A stretch of DNA of 64,000 bases, taken from Pseudomonadota bacterium (lineage in GTDB: Bacteria > Pseudomonadota > Gammaproteobacteria > Steroidobacterales > Steroidobacteraceae). The stretch covers positions 1 through 64,000 of the forward strand of contig JADIYJ010000015.1 in the NCBI GenBank assembly GCA_016705325.1, written 5' to 3'. Positions within the stretch are counted from its first letter, which is position 1. Each line of letters opens with the position of its first letter. Both the position numbers and the translations under genes were made by a program. Below are positions 35,285-45,400 of this stretch, piece after piece. Below the pieces are notes generated by a model. It had not been told where the DNA came from. It was given only the letters and a program-made list of their open reading frames with translations, and did not search any database.

Positions 35285-36100
35285 ATGCCTGCCGGGTTCT
35301 CAAAGGTCCTCGCCTCCATCGACCCTCGCGCCGGGCCTGGTTTTACCGTGACCGTCCCGCCCGACTGGCTGCAGGGGCGCACGGTGTTCGGTGGCATGCA
35401 GATGGCCCTCGGTGGCCGCGCGATGCGGGCGGTGCTGCCGCTGCAGGCGGCTGCCATGCCCTTGCGCAGCGCGCAGATGACCTTCGTCGGACCCTTGCTC
35501 GGTGGCACGCCGATCCGGATGAAGGCTGAAACCCTGCGCAGCGGAAAAACGACCGTCCATGCCCGCTGCGACCTCATGCACGACGATGGCAAGGTGGCCT
35601 GCACGGTCGTTGGTATCTTTGGCGGACCGCGCGAGTCGCGCTTCGTCAAGGAAATGCCGTGCCCGGAGCCCGGCGTGTCGGTGGAGGACGCCAGCCGCTC
35701 GGTCGCGGGCTCACCCTTGTCGCCCGCATTCCTGCGGCACTTCGAAGTCCGTGTGGCGCGAGGTGCCCAGCCCTACTCCGGTTACGCCGAGCCGAGGTCG
35801 CTGATCTATGCCCGGTTGCGTGATCGGGAGTGCGGCTCCGAGGATGCGTTGCTGGCATTGGCCGACGTGATACCCACGCCGGTGCTGTCGATGCTGGTCG
35901 AGCCGGCACCGGCCAGTTCCGTGAACTGGATGATCGAGGTCTTGCGCGATCCGGCCTACCTCGACCTGCACGACTGGGTGCTGATCGATACCGAGGTGCG
36001 CGCCGGCACGGCGGGATACCTCAGTCAGACGTCCGTGCTTTATGGCACCGACGGACACGCATACTCGGTCAGTCACCAGACCGTCGCAGTCTTCGGCTGA
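35285..36100 (+). CDS. Acyl-CoA thioesterase-like double-hotdog protein
   Basis: A 271-aa protein with two hotdog halves: WLQGRTVFGGMQMALGGRAM at the start of the first, and a second half with SSVNWMIEVLRDP and GTAGYLSQTSVLYGTDG. This is the TesB-like/thioesterase-family architecture seen in small acyl-CoA thioesterases. It probably hydrolyses acyl-CoA in the cytosol; substrate length cannot be inferred. It is convergent with the arginase remnant. Confidence 0.82.
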   Translation: MPAGFSKVLASIDPRAGPGFTVTVPPDWLQGRTVFGGMQMALGGRAMRAVLPLQAAAMPLRSAQMTFVGPLLGGTPIRMKAETLRSGKTTVHARCDLMHDDGKVACTVVGIFGGPRESRFVKEMPCPEPGVSVEDASRSVAGSPLSPAFLRHFEVRVARGAQPYSGYAEPRSLIYARLRDRECGSEDALLALADVIPTPVLSMLVEPAPASSVNWMIEVLRDPAYLDLHDWVLIDTEVRAGTAGYLSQTSVLYGTDGHAYSVSHQTVAVFG

Positions 36101-36106
36101 CGCCGC

Positions 36107-36290
36107 TCAGCGGCGAGCCATCGCGCCCATCAATTCCTTGATCAGCTTGACCGCGGCGATGGCGGCATGGTCCGACTCGTCCTCGTCGATGGCGACGCCA
36201 CGCCTGCCGGATGGCCGTTGGCGCAGCCGCTGCGCCGCGCCGGTACGACGAATTGACGTCCGTCGGAATGCCCAGGACCTGGATCTGCAT
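36107..36290 (-). pseudogene. Arginase/agmatinase-family remnant, both ends kept
   Basis: The ATG at 36290 begins IQVLGIPTDVNSSYRRGAAA, the typical N terminus of the ureohydrolase family. After about 33 residues the homology stops; in another frame the characteristic C terminus follows (DHAAIAAVKLIKELMGAM, ending at 36107). Roughly 250 central residues, including every manganese ligand, are gone. No function is possible. It mirrors the kynA lesion. Confidence 0.75.
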
Positions 36291-36309
36291 GCTTCGCGGC
36301 AGGCGCCCC

Positions 36310-37014
36310 TCAGTGCAACGGCATCTGGAACGTGAACATGACGCCACCCTCGTCGCCCGGCGCGATCGCAAAGGTCGTCCTGTCCGGGCTGACCTGGCGC
36401 CGATTCATCACGAAGCGCGCGGTCGACAGGCCGAGTGCCGCGCCCGCCGCCACGTCCGAGGCCCAGTGCTGGTTGTGGTCCAAGCGCAGCCAGGCCGTCG
36501 CGCCCGCAAGACCGTAACCCAGGAACCTGCGCGCCCAGCGATAGCGGTCGTCACCCGATTCCGCCAGCACCGTGCCGATCGCGAAGGCAACGCTGACGTG
36601 GCGCGACGGGAATGAGTCACCGCTTTCGAACCACTGGTCGGGGTCGGTCGTCTCGTTCGGGCGTTGGCGGCCAAACGACAGCTTCAGGATCTCCGTGCTC
36701 ACCGCGGTGAACGCCGTCGCCTGGATCATCGAGCCAACTTCCCGCCAGCCGTCCGGCTGGTCAACGATCCCTGCAAGGAGCCATGTACCTGCCAGCATGA
36801 CGGCAGCAGGCAAGGCGTCGTCGAGGTTGTTCGGGTCCTCGCCATCCAGCGGTGCACTGGCATCCGCGAAGTGGTCACGCACGTCGTCGTCGAATTCGTG
36901 GATGACGCCGATGGCGACCAGCGTGCCACCGAACTCGAGCCAGTCGCGGCCATCCCAGCGCAACGGCGCGGTGAAGTACAGCTTCGCGTCCTCCAGCGCC
37001 TCGCGTGGCTGCAC
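36310..37014 (-). CDS. PAP2 family phosphatase
   Basis: A 234-aa membrane protein with the three acid-phosphatase motifs KLSFGRQRP, FPSRHVS and RLDHNQHWASD. The family dephosphorylates lipid phosphates such as undecaprenyl pyrophosphate or phosphatidate. The GTG at 37014 is the first usable start in frame; upstream the frame closes at a TGA without an ATG, and a different frame begins with ATG at 37075 or so, so the N terminus could also be damaged. No clear signal peptide is seen. Confidence 0.82.
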   Translation of the reverse strand: MQPREALEDAKLYFTAPLRWDGRDWLEFGGTLVAIGVIHEFDDDVRDHFADASAPLDGEDPNNLDDALPAAVMLAGTWLLAGIVDQPDGWREVGSMIQATAFTAVSTEILKLSFGRQRPNETTDPDQWFESGDSFPSRHVSVAFAIGTVLAESGDDRYRWARRFLGYGLAGATAWLRLDHNQHWASDVAAGAALGLSTARFVMNRRQVSPDRTTFAIAPGDEGGVMFTFQMPLH

Positions 37015-37165
37015 CGCCTGGGCGTCGCAGACTCGAGGTTGAAAGCAGATGTGGACCGCGCAGCGTGGACATGATCTTCATCGTCTGCGAATGGTACACA
37101 CGGCATCTGGTGATCGTTGCGCGGCTGGTACGAGCGCGCTAAAATGCCGCGCTTGGAGAAGCACC

Positions 37166-38105
37166 ATGCGCACGACATTCCCCTGCCTCGCGCTCCTTGC
37201 CGGCCTGGCCATCGCGGGTCCGACAATCGCTGGTTCAACTGTGGCCGAGAGCGCCCCGGCTGCGGCGGTCTCTGCAAGTCGACGGTCAGCGGCGACCTCC
37301 GCCTGCATGCCCTCAAGAGCGCGATCTTCGGCAACGAGCGGACCATCCGCGTGCTGCTGCCCGACGGGTACGGCGACGCCGCCAACAAGGATCGCCGCTA
37401 TCCGGTCCTGTACCTGCTCGACGGGCAGAACGTGTTCGACGCGTGCCTGAGCGACGTCAGCCACCACGAATGGAGCGTCGATGAGACGGTCCAGCAACTG
37501 ATCGCGGCACAGAAGATCCCGGCCCTGATCGTGGTCGGCGTCGATCACGCCGGCAAGGACCGCGCGCGCGAGTACCTGCCGTACAAGGATTTCATCGGCA
37601 ATCCCGACATGGACGAGCCGGCCGGCAGGCTGTTCCCCGATTTCATGACCCGAGAAGTCATGCCGCTCGTCGATAGCAACTACCGCACGCTGCCGGGCCA
37701 GCCGAACACCGGCATCGGCGGTTCGTCCTACGGTGGGGTCGCAACCCTGTATGCGCTGCTCGCAAAGCCCGGCACCTTCGGCTATGGATTGATTGAGAGC
37801 CCGTCCATGCAAGTCGGCATGGGCCAGTTGGTGCGCGACACGAACCCTCTTGTGGCCCTGCCCGTGAAGGTGTTCATGGCCTTCGGTGGCAAGGAAGCCT
37901 CCGATCCGGTGACCAGCGACAAGAAGATCGGGCTGGTCCGCCAGGTCGAAGCGAACTTCCGCGCCGCCGGCTATGACGACTCAAACTTCCGCTTCGTGGT
38001 CGATCCGCAAGCCCTGCACACCGAGGCTGCCTGGGAAAACGCCTGCCTGGCGCCCTGACGTTCCTGTTCGGCGACTGGAAGCCTGCGCCCCCACCGCGGC
38101 CCTGA
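37166..38105 (+). pseudogene. Exported esterase (alpha/beta hydrolase, Fes/esterase-D type), two frameshifts
   Basis: The ATG at 37166 starts a good signal peptide (TFPCLALLAGLAIAGPTIAG), but the mature domain is in another frame from about 37280 on (RLHALKSAIFGNERTIRV, YLLDGQNVFD, nucleophile motif GGSSYGG, catalytic-type Asp and HTEAAW). Near 38037 (AAAA) the frame shifts again: the family's usual end RLPGALTFLFGDW continues in the third frame to the TGA at 38103-38105. Two single-base indels, one in a homopolymer, would restore an exported esterase of about 310 aa. Confidence 0.75.
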
Positions 38106-38179
38106 ATCAACCTGTCGTCGGGATCCGGCGCCGGTTAAAATCTGGCGTCCGCACACCCGCTCCCCATCCCTGGAATCCC

Positions 38180-39178
38180 ATGCTCGCCACCCTGCTCGCG
38201 TCCGGCCGCACCCTGCTCGCCGACGGCGCCACCGGCACCAACCTGTTTGCGCTGGGCCTCACCTCCGGTGACGCGCCGGAAATGTGGAACCTCGAGCATC
38301 CGGATCGTGTGCGGGCGCTGCACCAGGGTTTTGTCGACGCGGGATCGGACATCATCCTGACCAACAGCTTCGGCGGTAACGCACGACGGCTGATGCTGCA
38401 CGGCATGCAGGACCGCGTGCGCGAGATCAACCGTCTCGCCGCCCAGCACGCTCGTTCGGTCGCTGACAAGGCAGGACGCCCGGTCGTGGTCGCGGGCTCA
38501 GTTGGTCCCACGGGCGATCTGTTCGAACCGCTCGGCGTACTGACCGAAGCGATGGCGATCGAAGTCTTCGAAGAACAGATCCGTGGACTCAAGGAAGGCG
38601 GCGCCGACGTCGCCTGGATCGAGACGATGTCGTCGCTCGAGGAGATCAGGGCCGCCGCGATGGCCGCTGCCAAGGTCGGCATGCCCTACACGTTCACTGC
38701 AAGCTTCGACACCGCCGGGCGGACGATGATGGGCATCACGCCCGCGGCACTGGTCGAATTCGCGCAGTCGCTGAACCCGCCGCCGCTCGCGATCGGCGCC
38801 AACTGCGGCGTCGGCGCATCCGACCTGGTCGTCAGCATCCTCGGCATGACCGCGCAGCAAGCCGGCATCCCGATCATCGCCAAGGCCAATGCCGGCGTGC
38901 CGAAATTCATCGGCGCTGAAGTCCACTACTCGGGCACACCGGACCTCATGGCCACCTACGTGGACCTGGCCGCCGATTCCGGTGCGCGCATCATCGGCGG
39001 TTGCTGTGGCACGACGTTCGGCCACCTCTCGGCCATGCATGCAGCACTGCACCACCATCACGCTGGCGCGAGGCCGGACGAAGCGAAAGTGATTGCCGAA
39101 CTCGGTCCGCTGCAGGCGCCGGGCGCCAAGGGCGGTCACCGGATTGGTGGCGAGGGCCGGCGCAATCGTCGGACGTAA
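38180..39178 (+). CDS. Homocysteine S-methyltransferase family, betaine-homocysteine type
   Basis: A 332-aa TIM-barrel methyltransferase. Zinc-binding cysteines are in GANCGVGA (about residue 213) and GGCCGTT (about 275-278); the N terminus LLADGATGTNLF is typical of BHMT-like enzymes, which move a methyl group from betaine or another donor to homocysteine to give methionine. Substrate choice within the family is not certain. The ATG at 38180 fits the conserved start. It is convergent with deaD. Confidence 0.9.
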   Translation: MLATLLASGRTLLADGATGTNLFALGLTSGDAPEMWNLEHPDRVRALHQGFVDAGSDIILTNSFGGNARRLMLHGMQDRVREINRLAAQHARSVADKAGRPVVVAGSVGPTGDLFEPLGVLTEAMAIEVFEEQIRGLKEGGADVAWIETMSSLEEIRAAAMAAAKVGMPYTFTASFDTAGRTMMGITPAALVEFAQSLNPPPLAIGANCGVGASDLVVSILGMTAQQAGIPIIAKANAGVPKFIGAEVHYSGTPDLMATYVDLAADSGARIIGGCCGTTFGHLSAMHAALHHHHAGARPDEAKVIAELGPLQAPGAKGGHRIGGEGRRNRRT

Positions 39179-39213
39179 GGTCCGCCCTGCACGGCCGTTT
39201 TACCGGGCCAACG

Positions 39214-40929
<1,716 letters not shown>

Positions 40930-41036
40930 CTTGGTTCTCACGCGGGACCGAAAATGCAGGCATCTGGCGCGGTGGGTGACATCCCACTCGAAATCGAACC
41001 GCACACGAAAGGCGCGCCGGCTCCGGTCCATGAACC

Positions 41037-41070
41037 AGAAAGCCGGCCGCCCCTTTCGAAGCGACCGGCC
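41037..41070 (-). terminator. Terminator or leader hairpin between sulP and deaD
   Basis: On the minus strand GCCGGTCGC pairs with GCGGCCGGC (one G-U pair) across an 11-nt loop and is followed by TTTCT. It lies 130 bp after the SulP stop and 110 bp before the deaD start, so it can end the SulP transcript or attenuate deaD. Confidence 0.5.
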
Positions 41071-41199
41071 TATGTTCTGTAGCGGGGAGAGGTTCCGGCA
41101 ACCATGTGCCAGCTCGCCCAACCTGCGGGTAGTCCCAGACTTCGGGCCGTAGGATACACCGATTGGCCTGATTTCGCGCGGTTTTCGCCCGGCCGACGC

Positions 41200-42990
41200 T
41201 CAGAAGACGTAGCGAAGCGCAGGATTGCCTTCGCCCGAACCTCGGCGCGGGCAGGTCGCACAATGATCACCGATGAGCTGGTTGGCGTGACGAATTGCCA
41301 GGATCGTGCTGGTGAGCGGGACTCTCTCCTCGCGGAAAATCGTCGCGCCGGTTCGGTCGCTGAGCCTGGTGGTCTCCAGACGTTGCGCCAGGTCGGCACG
41401 CACCCCGCACAGGATCACGTCCACGGCGCGAGCCCGGACACGGTCGACGAACTCCTTGAGCATGATCATGCCGGCGGCATCCGCATTGCGAGCGCGCTTG
41501 AGCCGCAGGATGACCACGCGCGTGTGGCCGTCGATCCGCTGCTCGATCCGCTCGAAATGGCGTTCGAGCGCAGCCGATGCGCCGAAAAACATCTCGCCCT
41601 CGAGCCCGTAGATCAGGAGTCGATTGCAGCGCGCGTCGTCCGGGAAGCGCTCCCGGATCGTGCCGTCCGGCGTGATGGTGAACTCGGTCAGCAGCATGCG
41701 ACCTGCGCGCCGTACCGTCAGCAACGATGACATGACCACGCCGATCAGGATACAAAACTCGATCGAGATGGCGACCGCCGAAAAAGCCGTCACGCCGATG
41801 ATTACCGAGTCAAAACGTGTCACACGGAGGTGATAGAAAAGTCCGCCCCAGTCGATCATCTTCCACGCCGAGACGATCAGTATCCCGGCCAGCGCAGCGC
41901 GCGGAATCAGTCGGGCATACGGGGCCAACGCCACCATGATCAGCGCAACCGCCGCTGCAGACACGACGCCCGACCACTGCGACACTGCACCTGCCTGGTG
42001 GTTGATCGCCGAGCGCGTGAGCGAGCCCGACCCCGGCATGCACTGGAAGAAGCTGCCAGTGAAGTTGGCAAGCCCTTCGCTGAGGCACAGCTGGTTCATG
42101 TTGAGCGGTTGCCGTGTCTGCGTGGCAATCGCCTTGGACATCGCGATGGCCTCCAGCAGGCCGAGGATGGCGATCGCGAGCGCGCCGCCCGAGAGTTCAC
42201 GAATCAATTCGTAGTCGATCGCCGGCAGCGCCGCTGTCGGCAGCCTGGCCGGAATTGCGCCCACGACACGCACGCCGTTGGCCTCGAGCCCGAGCCAGGC
42301 GACCACGGCTGCCATGGTCAGCACAGTTATCAGCAGCTCGGGCAGCAGGCGCAGTCCAAGCAGGTTCTTGAGCCAGCGCAGCCCTAGCACCATCGCGATC
42401 GTGGCGAGTCCGATTGACAGCGTTGCGGTGTTGACGTCCCCGCCCTGGGTCATCGTCAGCCAGAATCGATAGAGAAAAGTGTCGTGAACCCCGCCCATTG
42501 ATGCCAGGCCCAGCAGGTTCTTCATCTGGTCGAGGACGAGCAGCGCGGAAGCACCCAGGGTGAAGCCGATGATGACGGAATGAGAGATGTAGCGGGTGAG
42601 ATCGCCGAGACGCATCGAGGTGATGACGAGCTGGATGATGCCCACCATGAACGCAAGCAGCACCGCGGCCTGGATCTTTTCGTCCACGCTCGGGACGATA
42701 CTGATGACGCTCAGGACCGCGATCGAGATCGCGTTGGTCGGACCGTTGATGAGTTGCCTGGACGAGGCGAAAAGTGCACCCACGGCGGTCATGATGATCG
42801 CCGTGTACAGGCCGTACTCCGCCGGCAGTCCCGCGGCCAGGGCGTAGGCCATCGCCTGGGGGACCGCGACGGCAGCGACCGTGATGCCGGCGAGCAGGTC
42901 CGCTCGCGCGTCGGTCAGACGATACCTGCGCAGCGAATCGAGCGCCGGAACAAACCGGTAGATCCAGGGAGGCCGGTCTTCTTGGGTCAT
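41200..42990 (-). CDS. SulP family inorganic anion transporter with STAS domain
   Basis: A 596-aa protein with about 12-14 membrane helices in residues 30-430 and a cytosolic C-terminal STAS domain (about 455-570). SulP signatures include ITVAAVAVPQAMAYALAAGL, ADLLAGITV and NFTGSFFQCMPGSGSLTRSA (shown in pieces). Family members carry sulfate, bicarbonate or dicarboxylates; the substrate is not clear here. The frame is complete with a normal start at 42990. Confidence 0.93.
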   Translation of the reverse strand: MTQEDRPPWIYRFVPALDSLRRYRLTDARADLLAGITVAAVAVPQAMAYALAAGLPAEYGLYTAIIMTAVGALFASSRQLINGPTNAISIAVLSVISIVPSVDEKIQAAVLLAFMVGIIQLVITSMRLGDLTRYISHSVIIGFTLGASALLVLDQMKNLLGLASMGGVHDTFLYRFWLTMTQGGDVNTATLSIGLATIAMVLGLRWLKNLLGLRLLPELLITVLTMAAVVAWLGLEANGVRVVGAIPARLPTAALPAIDYELIRELSGGALAIAILGLLEAIAMSKAIATQTRQPLNMNQLCLSEGLANFTGSFFQCMPGSGSLTRSAINHQAGAVSQWSGVVSAAAVALIMVALAPYARLIPRAALAGILIVSAWKMIDWGGLFYHLRVTRFDSVIIGVTAFSAVAISIEFCILIGVVMSSLLTVRRAGRMLLTEFTITPDGTIRERFPDDARCNRLLIYGLEGEMFFGASAALERHFERIEQRIDGHTRVVILRLKRARNADAAGMIMLKEFVDRVRARAVDVILCGVRADLAQRLETTRLSDRTGATIFREERVPLTSTILAIRHANQLIGDHCATCPRRGSGEGNPALRYVF

Positions 42991-43016
42991 CAGGGTCGTT
43001 TCATCTCAGTCACAGC

Positions 43017-43083
43017 GCGCCAAAATACCAGTGAGGCCGCTCCTTGTGACCCGACGTGTGTCACGCACGTCTCGTTTTGGCGC
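43017..43083. repeat. Nested inverted repeats upstream of the SulP gene
   Basis: GCGCCAAAA (43017-43025) and TTTTGGCGC (43075-43083) are perfect 9-bp inverted arms 49 bp apart. Within them GACGTG and CACGTC form a second, smaller inverted repeat. It lies in the 230-bp divergent gap between sulP and the small gene at 43221, so it may be an operator or a cruciform. Confidence 0.5.
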
Positions 43084-43220
43084 TCGGTCCAGGCCGACGA
43101 TGTCGGCTCGAGGTCCGGACGACTGGCGACAATCCTTGCGCCGCTTGCACGTTACCGCCGTGAAGGTGCAAATTGTCACCGTGAGCGTGACCTCTGACCT
43201 TCGAATCTGGCGGAGATAGC

Positions 43221-43439
43221 ATGCAGGGCAAGCCGACGGTCACCTGGGAACCCCTCAGCCAGCACGGTTTATCCGGGCATTCGGACTGTGTCCTGCTGCG
43301 CGCCACGGTGCCTGGGGGTTGGCTCGTCCTCTTTCACGAACCCCACGGACGCGAAAGCGGTTCGATCACCTTCTACCCGGACCCGAATCACCTGTGGGAC
43401 GGCGGCTCGCTCGCGCCAGGCGTAAGACCCGTACGGTAG
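43221..43439 (+). CDS. Small hypothetical protein
   Basis: A 72-aa protein (VLLRATVPGGWLVLFHEPHG, WDGGS) that looks beta-rich and soluble. A GGAG lies 6 nt before the ATG, which supports translation. No family is recognised. The last 52 bp overlap the end of the convergent gene at 43388. Confidence 0.6.
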   Translation: MQGKPTVTWEPLSQHGLSGHSDCVLLRATVPGGWLVLFHEPHGRESGSITFYPDPNHLWDGGSLAPGVRPVR

Positions 43440-43882
43440 GCTCGCCGACGGTCGGGTCGCACGCCGCGCGCGTGACGCTCACAGTTACGGAGCAGTGTGT
43501 CTGGGGTGACGGCAAACTTCGGCAGCAATGCCAGGGCTGTGACCCCGTTGTCGGCGATGATCCGCTGCACCTCGCGCTTCTTCAGTCCCCAGGCCTCGCC
43601 AACCGTGCGCCACGCCTCCACGGGCTTCACGTGCTTCAGTCGCGTGAGGCACAGGTAGTGAATCGCGATCCGGATCGGATCGGAGGGTCGGCGGGCATGA
43701 GACCGCCGGGTTCCGATCAGGTCGGAAACGTCCTTGCCGTGCAGCAGCGCCGCCAATATGGCTTCCAGCAGCGCACGCTCGTCCTGCGTTGCAGACTCGG
43801 CGTCGGCCGACTTGCACATCGCCCGTATGAAGTGGCGCTGCTTGTCGACGCCGGTCTTTTCCTGAGTGTCGGAGCTTTGCAT
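43388..43882 (-). CDS. Hypothetical protein with C-terminal HTH-like segment
   Basis: A 164-aa protein, alpha-rich and charged. Residues 80-125 (VEAWRTVGEAWGLKKREVQRI) resemble a DNA-binding helix-turn-helix as found in small phage or accessory regulators. No family is named. It lies at the left edge of the glycosyltransferase cluster. Confidence 0.5.
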   Translation of the reverse strand: MQSSDTQEKTGVDKQRHFIRAMCKSADAESATQDERALLEAILAALLHGKDVSDLIGTRRSHARRPSDPIRIAIHYLCLTRLKHVKPVEAWRTVGEAWGLKKREVQRIIADNGVTALALLPKFAVTPDTLLRNCERHARGVRPDRRRAYRTGLTPGASEPPSHR

Positions 43883-44046
43883 CCCTTGCCATTCTGGACG
43901 CAGACAGGCACCCGGCAGGAGTTCTTTAGATCATAGTTGCGTGACGCGTCGCAATATCCTGATGACATAGCGTCCGATCGCGCAAAGCGATCGCTCAGTT
44001 ATGTCACATGCATCGGCCGACGGACCTCAATGACTGGCGGACTCAC

Positions 44047-45147
44047 CTAGCCAATCCAGCGTCGAGTCAGTCGCCAGTAGCCGTTCACGGTGACCGAGAA
44101 GACGGTCAGAAAGAGACCTTCCAGTCGCGAATTCACCAGGCCAGGCGCGAGTGGGGGCATGCCACCCGTGAGAACGTCGCGGTCAGCGACAACCCGACTG
44201 GCCCGTGCCGCGCGCCGTCGGGCGGTGAGTGTCGCGAGGTTTTGCAACTGCCACGTCCACGCCTGCGCCCACTGACGCAGCCAGCCCATCCGGGCTGACT
44301 GGACAAATGACGCCAGCTCATACAGGAGCAGGACCGGCAGCAGGACCAGCAGCGTCCGCCAGCGATAGTGAACGAGGATCGTGATCAGCCGGTTGCGCAT
44401 CGTCAGGTACGCGCGACGCTTCGGATAGCTCAGCTGCCCGCGGAAAGAGAGCCCGGGCGTGCCGTCCGCCCGCTCATGGAACACTTCTGCCGTAGACTCG
44501 CACCAGAAGCGCTCGCCACGAAGCCGCAATCTCAGTGCGAACTCCAGATCCTCGAAGTAGAAGAAGAAAGCCTCGTCGAATCCCCCGGCCTCGATCACCT
44601 TGACGCGGTCCATCAACAGGCAAGCGCCGATGGCCCCGTCCACGAATCCCGACACCTGGGGTGTGGCAGCAACGTCACGGTAGGCATTTCGCAGGGCCAG
44701 CGTGCCGAGAAAATGCAGCGACGCGCCGTCGGTCTGGACGATGTGGCGTTCCGGAACCAGCCGGATCCGGGGACAGACCACGGCCGGCTGGTGCTTGACG
44801 TAGGCGGCGACCATGCGCTCGACGCTGCCTGCACCGACATAAACGTCATGATCCAGCAGCAGGGCCAGCGGCACACGCAGCAGGTCGAGTCCGATGTTGC
44901 GCGCGACCGAGAGGCCAAGGTTCGTCTCGAGCGCGACCAGTCGCACCGTCGGAAACAACTCGCCGATCCTGCCGACGCTGCCGTCGTCGGACGCATTGTC
45001 GACGACGACGATCTCGGATAATGCAGGCCCTGACTCCAGCAAGGCCTGCACGACGCCGAGCACTCGCTGCCCACCGTTGTAGTTGACGACCACCGCACCC
45101 ACCGCGGGGGCAGATTGCTCGACCGCCGCTTGCGTTACACCCGTCAA
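44047..45147 (-). CDS. Family 2 glycosyltransferase with C-terminal membrane segment
   Basis: A 366-aa GT-A enzyme: VGAVVVNYNGG at the N terminus, VVVDNASDDGS, the DxD-type LLLDHDVYVG, and FFFYFEDLEFALRLRLRG in the acceptor region, as in rhamnosyltransferase-like GT2 proteins. A hydrophobic stretch near residue 270 (LLVLLPVLLLYELASF) may anchor it to the inner membrane. It ends with the motif LTGGMPPLAP. The start is uncertain: the TTG at 45147 has AGGG 7 nt upstream; the ATG at 45450 would run past the start of the divergent GT8 gene. Confidence 0.82.
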   Translation of the reverse strand: MTGVTQAAVEQSAPAVGAVVVNYNGGQRVLGVVQALLESGPALSEIVVVDNASDDGSVGRIGELFPTVRLVALETNLGLSVARNIGLDLLRVPLALLLDHDVYVGAGSVERMVAAYVKHQPAVVCPRIRLVPERHIVQTDGASLHFLGTLALRNAYRDVAATPQVSGFVDGAIGACLLMDRVKVIEAGGFDEAFFFYFEDLEFALRLRLRGERFWCESTAEVFHERADGTPGLSFRGQLSYPKRRAYLTMRNRLITILVHYRWRTLLVLLPVLLLYELASFVQSARMGWLRQWAQAWTWQLQNLATLTARRRAARASRVVADRDVLTGGMPPLAPGLVNSRLEGLFLTVFSVTVNGYWRLTRRWIG

Positions 45148-45400
45148 CGTGTCGCCCTGAAGCCAATCGGGGTATCGCGCGCGGCAGGCCACGGGCACGC
45201 AGGGAGCATGACGACAAGATGGCGCTTCATTCGGGAACGATGGCCCTTCGTTCGGTCCGGCCGTCAACGGCAAAGACAGCAGAGCCTTGCACTTTTTGAC
45301 CGCGGAGAACAGGCATTGAATCACGGTCTGCGGGATGGCAGGAGATTCACCGTCAACCGCAACTTGCGTCGGCGACGGCGTCCGGGCTAGATACCGTCGC

